Both the position numbers and the translations under genes were made by a program. 64,000 nt of DNA, from the NCBI GenBank assembly GCA_017522685.1, contig JAFWYN010000014.1:1-64000 (forward strand). Direction: 5' to 3'. The DNA comes from Lachnospiraceae bacterium (GTDB taxonomy: Bacteria; Bacillota_A; Clostridia; Lachnospirales; Lachnospiraceae). The notes beneath the pieces are model-generated. The model had not been told where the DNA came from and searched no databases. It worked only from the letters and a program-made list of their open reading frames with translations. Shown one piece after another: positions 59,877 through 64,000 of the stretch; position 1 is the stretch's first letter; the number at the start of each line of letters is the position of its first letter.

Positions 59877-61613
59877 ATGTTAAGAAAGAAATTTATCGCA
59901 CTTATTTGTATCGTAGGACTTAGTTTTTCATTAACCGCTTGTGGTGCTGCTGAAAAGACGGCTGCTGACGCCAGCGGTGGCTCATCCAAATCAACCAACT
60001 CAGGTTCCTTTTTACAAAACCTGGCAGGGGGTAGCAAAACTGACTCTGCACCTGCAGAAGTCGACGGCGGTTACTTCTATACCGAAGCGGAAACCAATGA
60101 CGCCCCTAGCTATTATGTATCCGAATCTATGGAATCCGTGGCCGCTGACATGGCAGTTGGTTCATCATCCGCAGACCGCGCCTATACCTATGAGGCTGAA
60201 TATTACGAACCGGACTTCAACACCGAGGAATACAATTACATTAAAGAAAACAGCTTCCTCAAAGTAGCCACTTCTCCTTTATCTACCTTTGCAGCAGATG
60301 TGGATACCGGCTCCTACACCAACTTCCGTCGTATGATTAACGACAACTACTCTTTATCGCAGATTCCTTCGGGTGCTATCCGTGCGGAAGAAATGATTAA
60401 CTACTTTAATTATGAAGTTAAGGAAACCCGCGATAACAAGCGCTTTGCAGTTTCTTATGAAACCGGCGTATGTCCTTGGAATGAAGACAATGATCTTCTC
60501 ATGATGACCGTAAAGGCAAAGGATGTGGACCTGGAATATGTGGGCAATAATTTCGTATTCCTTATCGATTCCTCAGGCTCCATGTCTTCCAATGACAAGG
60601 GTGCATTGGCCATCCGCTCCTTTAAGCTTTTGGCTGAAACCCTAACAGAAAATGACAGAGTATCCATCGTAACCTACTCCGGCTCCTCCAGAGTGGTTCT
60701 GGACAGCTGTGACGGCGACAACTACCGCAAGATTTGTAAGGCTTTGGATTCCATCCAATTCGGTGGCGGTACCAATGGTAGTGGCGGTATCACTGCTGCC
60801 TACGAACTGGCTGAAGACAACTTCATGGAAGGTGGTAACAATCGTGTCATCATCGCATCCGACGGTGATATGAATTTAGGCGTTACCAGTACCGGCGGTC
60901 TTACCGAGCTGATTAGCGAAAAGAAAGAAACCGGCGTTTTCTTAACCGTACTGGGCTATGGCACCGGCAATTACTCCGATGCAAATATGGAAGCTCTGGC
61001 AGACTGCGGCAATGGTAACTATCACTATATCGATTGCATCGAAGAGGCAGAAAGAGTATTGGTAGACCAGCTGAAGCAGACCACCGTAACCGTAGCAAAG
61101 GATGTAAAGCTTCAGGTAGAATTTAACCCTACAAAAGTGTCTGAATATCGTTTAATCGGCTATGAAAACCGTACCATGGCAGCGGAAGACTTCGAAGATG
61201 ACACCAAGGACGGCGGCGAAACCGGTGCCGGCCAGACCGTAACCGTAGTGTACGAATTGGTTCGTAACAAGGACGGCAACACAGGAAACGATTTGAAATA
61301 CCAGACCGACCGTGAATTAACCGATGCAGCTTTAAGCAATGAATTATTAACTCTTTCCATCCGTTACAAGGAGCCCGATGGAAGAAGAAGCGTGGAAGAA
61401 AACTTTGATATCATTGCTCCTGCAAAAACTTCCTACAATCTTTCCGAAGACTTATCCTTTGTTGCAGGTGTTGTAGAGCTTACCATGATCATCAACAACA
61501 GCCAGTATATGGGAGATGCCACTTTGGATAGTGCATATCGCTTGGTAAAGAACGGTACTGCCGATGACGAAGCACGTGAAGAATTAGCTAAGATGATGCG
61601 CTCTTTGCGCTAG
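59877..61613 (+). CDS. VWA-domain lipoprotein (YfbK-like)
   Basis: A 578-residue lipoprotein (lipobox LTACG at about residues 18-22) with a low-complexity Ser/Ala linker. The YfbK-type N-terminal segment is TFAADVDTGSYTNFRRMIND and RAEEMINYFNYE. A von Willebrand A domain follows (about 220-400), with an intact metal site: DSSGSMS (D-x-S-x-S), then GGTNGSGG and ASDGDMN. The C-terminal DUF3520-type region (about 430-578) ends with the YNLSEDLSFVAGVVELTMII block. It probably binds a protein ligand or matrix outside the cell; the partner is unknown. AGGAGG-like GGGGAGG precedes the ATG. Confidence 0.9.
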   Translation: MLRKKFIALICIVGLSFSLTACGAAEKTAADASGGSSKSTNSGSFLQNLAGGSKTDSAPAEVDGGYFYTEAETNDAPSYYVSESMESVAADMAVGSSSADRAYTYEAEYYEPDFNTEEYNYIKENSFLKVATSPLSTFAADVDTGSYTNFRRMINDNYSLSQIPSGAIRAEEMINYFNYEVKETRDNKRFAVSYETGVCPWNEDNDLLMMTVKAKDVDLEYVGNNFVFLIDSSGSMSSNDKGALAIRSFKLLAETLTENDRVSIVTYSGSSRVVLDSCDGDNYRKICKALDSIQFGGGTNGSGGITAAYELAEDNFMEGGNNRVIIASDGDMNLGVTSTGGLTELISEKKETGVFLTVLGYGTGNYSDANMEALADCGNGNYHYIDCIEEAERVLVDQLKQTTVTVAKDVKLQVEFNPTKVSEYRLIGYENRTMAAEDFEDDTKDGGETGAGQTVTVVYELVRNKDGNTGNDLKYQTDRELTDAALSNELLTLSIRYKEPDGRRSVEENFDIIAPAKTSYNLSEDLSFVAGVVELTMIINNSQYMGDATLDSAYRLVKNGTADDEAREELAKMMRSLR

Positions 61614-61630
61614 TTACCTCCATAAAAGAT

Positions 61631-61658
61631 GTGCCCGGCGAGTTTACTCATCGGGCAC
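61631..61658. terminator. Bidirectional terminator between VWA and HD-GYP genes
   Basis: Outer stem GTGCCCG / CGGGCAC plus inner GAGT-TT-ACTC, between convergent genes. Confidence 0.75.
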
Positions 61659-61673
61659 AATCTCTATATAATA

Positions 61674-62858
61674 CTATTTTTCATCCGGATAAGCTTTCAT
61701 AATCTCCACAAACTTATCAAAATTTTCTACAAAGGCATCCACTACATGAGGTGCAAACTGTTTTCCTCTTTGAGATACAATCTCATCGTAAGCTTCCTGA
61801 GGTGTCCAGGCATTTTTGTATGCACGTTTGCTTACCAACGCGTCAAATACATCAGCCAAAGCCACGCAACAGGCGTAATTCTGAATATCCTCACCCTTCA
61901 TACCCATATAACCGTTTCCATCCCAACGTTCATGGTGCTGGTAAGCTATATCGGTAGAAATATTGAACAGCTCTCCCGGCGTGGTCTCCAGCATCTGTCG
62001 ACCATAATCCGTATGCTTCTTCACAATGGCAAATTCTTCCGGGGTTAATTTACCCGGCTTTTCCAAAATACTTTCGGGAATCATGATTTTACCAACATCA
62101 TGAAGCATGGCCGCCAGACTGATCTTCCAACTGTCTTCTTCGGAATAATTCAAGCTGTTACAAAGCACCTGCGTATACTCCGACACACGCTTTACATGCT
62201 GACCGGTATCTTCCGATTTGTTTTCAATAATCTGGGAAAGTGCCAATATCAGCTTCTCCTGATCCTCATATAGCTCATTATTCTTCTCTCCCAATGTATC
62301 TAATAATTCCTCAATACGGGCAGAAATATATCTGCAAATCACTACTATGGCAATAAACTCTATGGTTCTGGGCAACGCGCCGTGCAAAAGAATCTGACGC
62401 ATATTTCGAAGCGGCTCGTTTGGTACAATACACCAAAACTTCGACAGAATATGCCCCACCCATATCATGGGGATGCTGAGTATTACCGTATACCGTACAT
62501 AACACTTTTTGTTATACAGACAGGATACTACCAAAGGAAATAACAGCATTATGATTGTATGGTACGTCAAAAACGCCACCTGTATCCCGGCATGCACCAC
62601 TAATACCGTTAAATAGACATATCTGGCCACGACGGTCACACGACGCTTCAGAATATTACAATACAAGGTGGGGAGAAAAAACACAATCCATGAGATAATG
62701 GACCAAATCAATATAATTTTCTTATCCAGAATAAACACATTGATATAATCCAAAAACAGCACAAGACAATACCACAGCATCATCATTCTACAGGTGTGTG
62801 TTAACTGTTTATCCGCTTTAATACGATATTCTTTTAATATATTCTCAGAAAAATCCAT
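61674..62858 (-). CDS. Membrane HD-GYP phosphodiesterase
   Basis: A 394-residue protein with about six membrane spans (about 25-190) and a cytoplasmic HD-GYP domain (about 200-390). The metal-binding residues are in LAAMLHDVGKIMIPESILEKP, HTDYGRQML, IAYQHHERWDGNGYMGMKGE and LADVFDALVSKRAYK. The GYP signature reads GYM here; the HD and HH residues are complete, so hydrolysis of cyclic di-GMP is still likely. The spans resemble a 7TM-type sensor of unknown ligand. The diguanylate cyclase 7.5 kb away may be its functional opposite. Confidence 0.9.
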   Translation of the reverse strand: MDFSENILKEYRIKADKQLTHTCRMMMLWYCLVLFLDYINVFILDKKIILIWSIISWIVFFLPTLYCNILKRRVTVVARYVYLTVLVVHAGIQVAFLTYHTIIMLLFPLVVSCLYNKKCYVRYTVILSIPMIWVGHILSKFWCIVPNEPLRNMRQILLHGALPRTIEFIAIVVICRYISARIEELLDTLGEKNNELYEDQEKLILALSQIIENKSEDTGQHVKRVSEYTQVLCNSLNYSEEDSWKISLAAMLHDVGKIMIPESILEKPGKLTPEEFAIVKKHTDYGRQMLETTPGELFNISTDIAYQHHERWDGNGYMGMKGEDIQNYACCVALADVFDALVSKRAYKNAWTPQEAYDEIVSQRGKQFAPHVVDAFVENFDKFVEIMKAYPDEK

Positions 62859-62878
62859 ATTCTACCCCCGTTAAATTT

Positions 62879-64000
62879 TTATTCCAAATCTTTATACATT
62901 TTCTCGATATCCTTGAAATCTCCTCCTACCAAAGTACCGTCTGCCAATCTTCTGAACTGATTCATAAACAACCATGCATGCTCACAGGTATGATGTCTTA
63001 CTTCATGACCCTGACCGCTGATGCTTCCGAATACACAATAGCACTTGTCGCCTTCACTCTCAAAAAGGTTCAGGGTTAATACACTGCCTCGTACAGGGTC
63101 ATCAATTTTGCAAACCACATCACCGTCAATACCCCAGATCGGATTCTTCCAATCTTCCTGCTTCTCATAATCCACATCATACTTGGTCTTCGTCTGATTA
63201 ATCTTCATAACATAGCCCATTCTGTCAGTACATTTCTGTGCCTGGAAGGGAAGCTCCGGTAAAGGAGTAATCTCTCCGCCGGTATAGAACACAGGTACAA
63301 TCTTGTCCTGATTGTAGCCGGGCACTTCACTGCCATAAGAATTGCAGCCCACATCAAAGGTAGCATCCATAGGTGCCACTGCCGCAAACACCAATGGATA
63401 TTCCTGGTACATATCCCAAGATTTACAACCGCCCATAGAGAAGCCGGTGGAGTAAATCTTCTCACTGTCGATATGATATTTTTCTTCCAAATGTACAATC
63501 AGCTCCATCATCTCCGTAGCAGTGCTGTTCAGATGATTTTCTATAAGAACTAACAGGAAATCATACTTAGCCGCAATTCTTGACCAGCCTGATACAGCGG
63601 ACATAAAGAAGGTAGAATCACCGCCACCATGGAAGCAAAGCACTAAAGGCAGCTTCTTGCTACCGTCCATGGATGCCTTATTATAATAAGCCATATAACC
63701 CACCTGATGTTCTGTGGTACCGGCATCGTCACCTTTATTATCAGCAGCAGTCTGTACGGTACAAACACCGGGCTCCATAGCTACACCCATTCCTTCGAAA
63801 TCAGGCTCTATCTCCAGATTGCCTACCATACGCTTAAAGTTCTTGGTAAACGCATAATAATCCTCTACATACTCTGCCTTATCCTTGATAAGCAGATGGT
63901 CACAACCCTCTGAAAAAACAGCATTTATCTCACTACTGTTGCCCACGGAAATCACCGGAATATCTTTTCTTTGTAAATCCGGCAATACTGATAAATTCTC
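62879..64000 (-). CDS. Alpha/beta-hydrolase esterase (PHB-depolymerase-like), 5' end missing
   Basis: The frame is open to the window edge, so the N-terminus lies outside; 373 residues are seen. The hydrolase core has CFHGGGDSTFF (oxyanion loop), the nucleophile elbow GFSMGGCKSWDMYQEYP (G-x-S-x-G), an aspartate region around VPVFYTGGEI and a C-terminal histidine region GQGHEVRHHTCEHAWLFMNQF. This is the pattern of Esterase_phd / feruloyl-esterase-like enzymes. No signal peptide is visible in the part shown. It may deacetylate or cut esters of plant polysaccharides; this is an inference from the family only. Confidence 0.8.
   Translation of the reverse strand, partial: ENLSVLPDLQRKDIPVISVGNSSEINAVFSEGCDHLLIKDKAEYVEDYYAFTKNFKRMVGNLEIEPDFEGMGVAMEPGVCTVQTAADNKGDDAGTTEHQVGYMAYYNKASMDGSKKLPLVLCFHGGGDSTFFMSAVSGWSRIAAKYDFLLVLIENHLNSTATEMMELIVHLEEKYHIDSEKIYSTGFSMGGCKSWDMYQEYPLVFAAVAPMDATFDVGCNSYGSEVPGYNQDKIVPVFYTGGEITPLPELPFQAQKCTDRMGYVMKINQTKTKYDVDYEKQEDWKNPIWGIDGDVVCKIDDPVRGSVLTLNLFESEGDKCYCVFGSISGQGHEVRHHTCEHAWLFMNQFRRLADGTLVGGDFKDIEKMYKDLE

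Overview
The window looks like a chromosomal segment of a spore-forming, probably motile Clostridia of the Lachnospiraceae type. The evidence is low-to-moderate G+C, strong AGGAGG-type ribosome sites, an isoleucine T-box in front of ileS, and sporulation genes (spoVT, a sipL-like SPOCS/LysM gene with a sigma-E-like promoter, a spoIIQ-like gene with a sigma-F-like promoter). A near-consensus sigma-D (flagellar) promoter also drives one unknown gene. The species cannot be fixed from the sequence alone. Most genes lie on the minus strand. The window opens inside a serine-hydrolase gene and closes inside an esterase gene.

0-3 kb: end of a beta-lactamase-fold hydrolase, an ASCH protein, a small membrane protein, a palindrome-rich relic and a truncated XRE regulator. 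1.8-16.7 kb is mostly housekeeping: a secreted NlpC/P60 cell-wall hydrolase, asnS with a trigger-factor-like lipoprotein, cardiolipin synthase, murI, ispE overlapping a GntR regulator, a lipoprotein with a dead trypsin-like domain, the sigma-D-type gene, sipL and pyrK-pyrD.

16.7-21.8 kb: pyrC and pyrK-pyrD are separated by four unrecognised or weakly recognised genes (17.2-19.9 kb). These are bordered by copies of a dispersed palindromic repeat and by a regular array of four hairpins built on the same 8-bp inverted motif. 21.4-30.3 kb: a PrcB-like lipoprotein, plsC, a PHP phosphatase overlapping an XRE-methyltransferase fusion, then a two-component system divergent from a three-gene ABC exporter resembling linearmycin-type (Lnr) systems.

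30.4-41.3 kb is an AT-rich accessory stretch: a large lipoprotein, a small HTH protein with an apparent ATT start, a membrane-protein pseudogene broken by one in-frame TAA, an AbiE toxin-antitoxin pair with promoter and operator, a MarR-flavodoxin operon with a clear operator, an ECF-like sigma factor with a very long C-terminal extension, and membrane proteins.

41.4-57.6 kb returns to core functions: ddl-murF, the SpoIIQ-like protein, an aconitase-family hydratase with an SseB-domain protein, T-box-ileS-glgP, a diguanylate cyclase, pncB and spoVT. The last two converge on a 33-bp-stem hairpin. 57.8-64 kb: an ECF sigma factor with a membrane partner, divergent from a VWA lipoprotein; an HD-GYP protein; a partial alpha/beta esterase.

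The most unusual material is non-coding: the hairpin array at 16905-17163, the dispersed repeat family (16705, 17182, 19971, 21394, 29974, perhaps 53605), and the long hairpins at 30007 and 56928.
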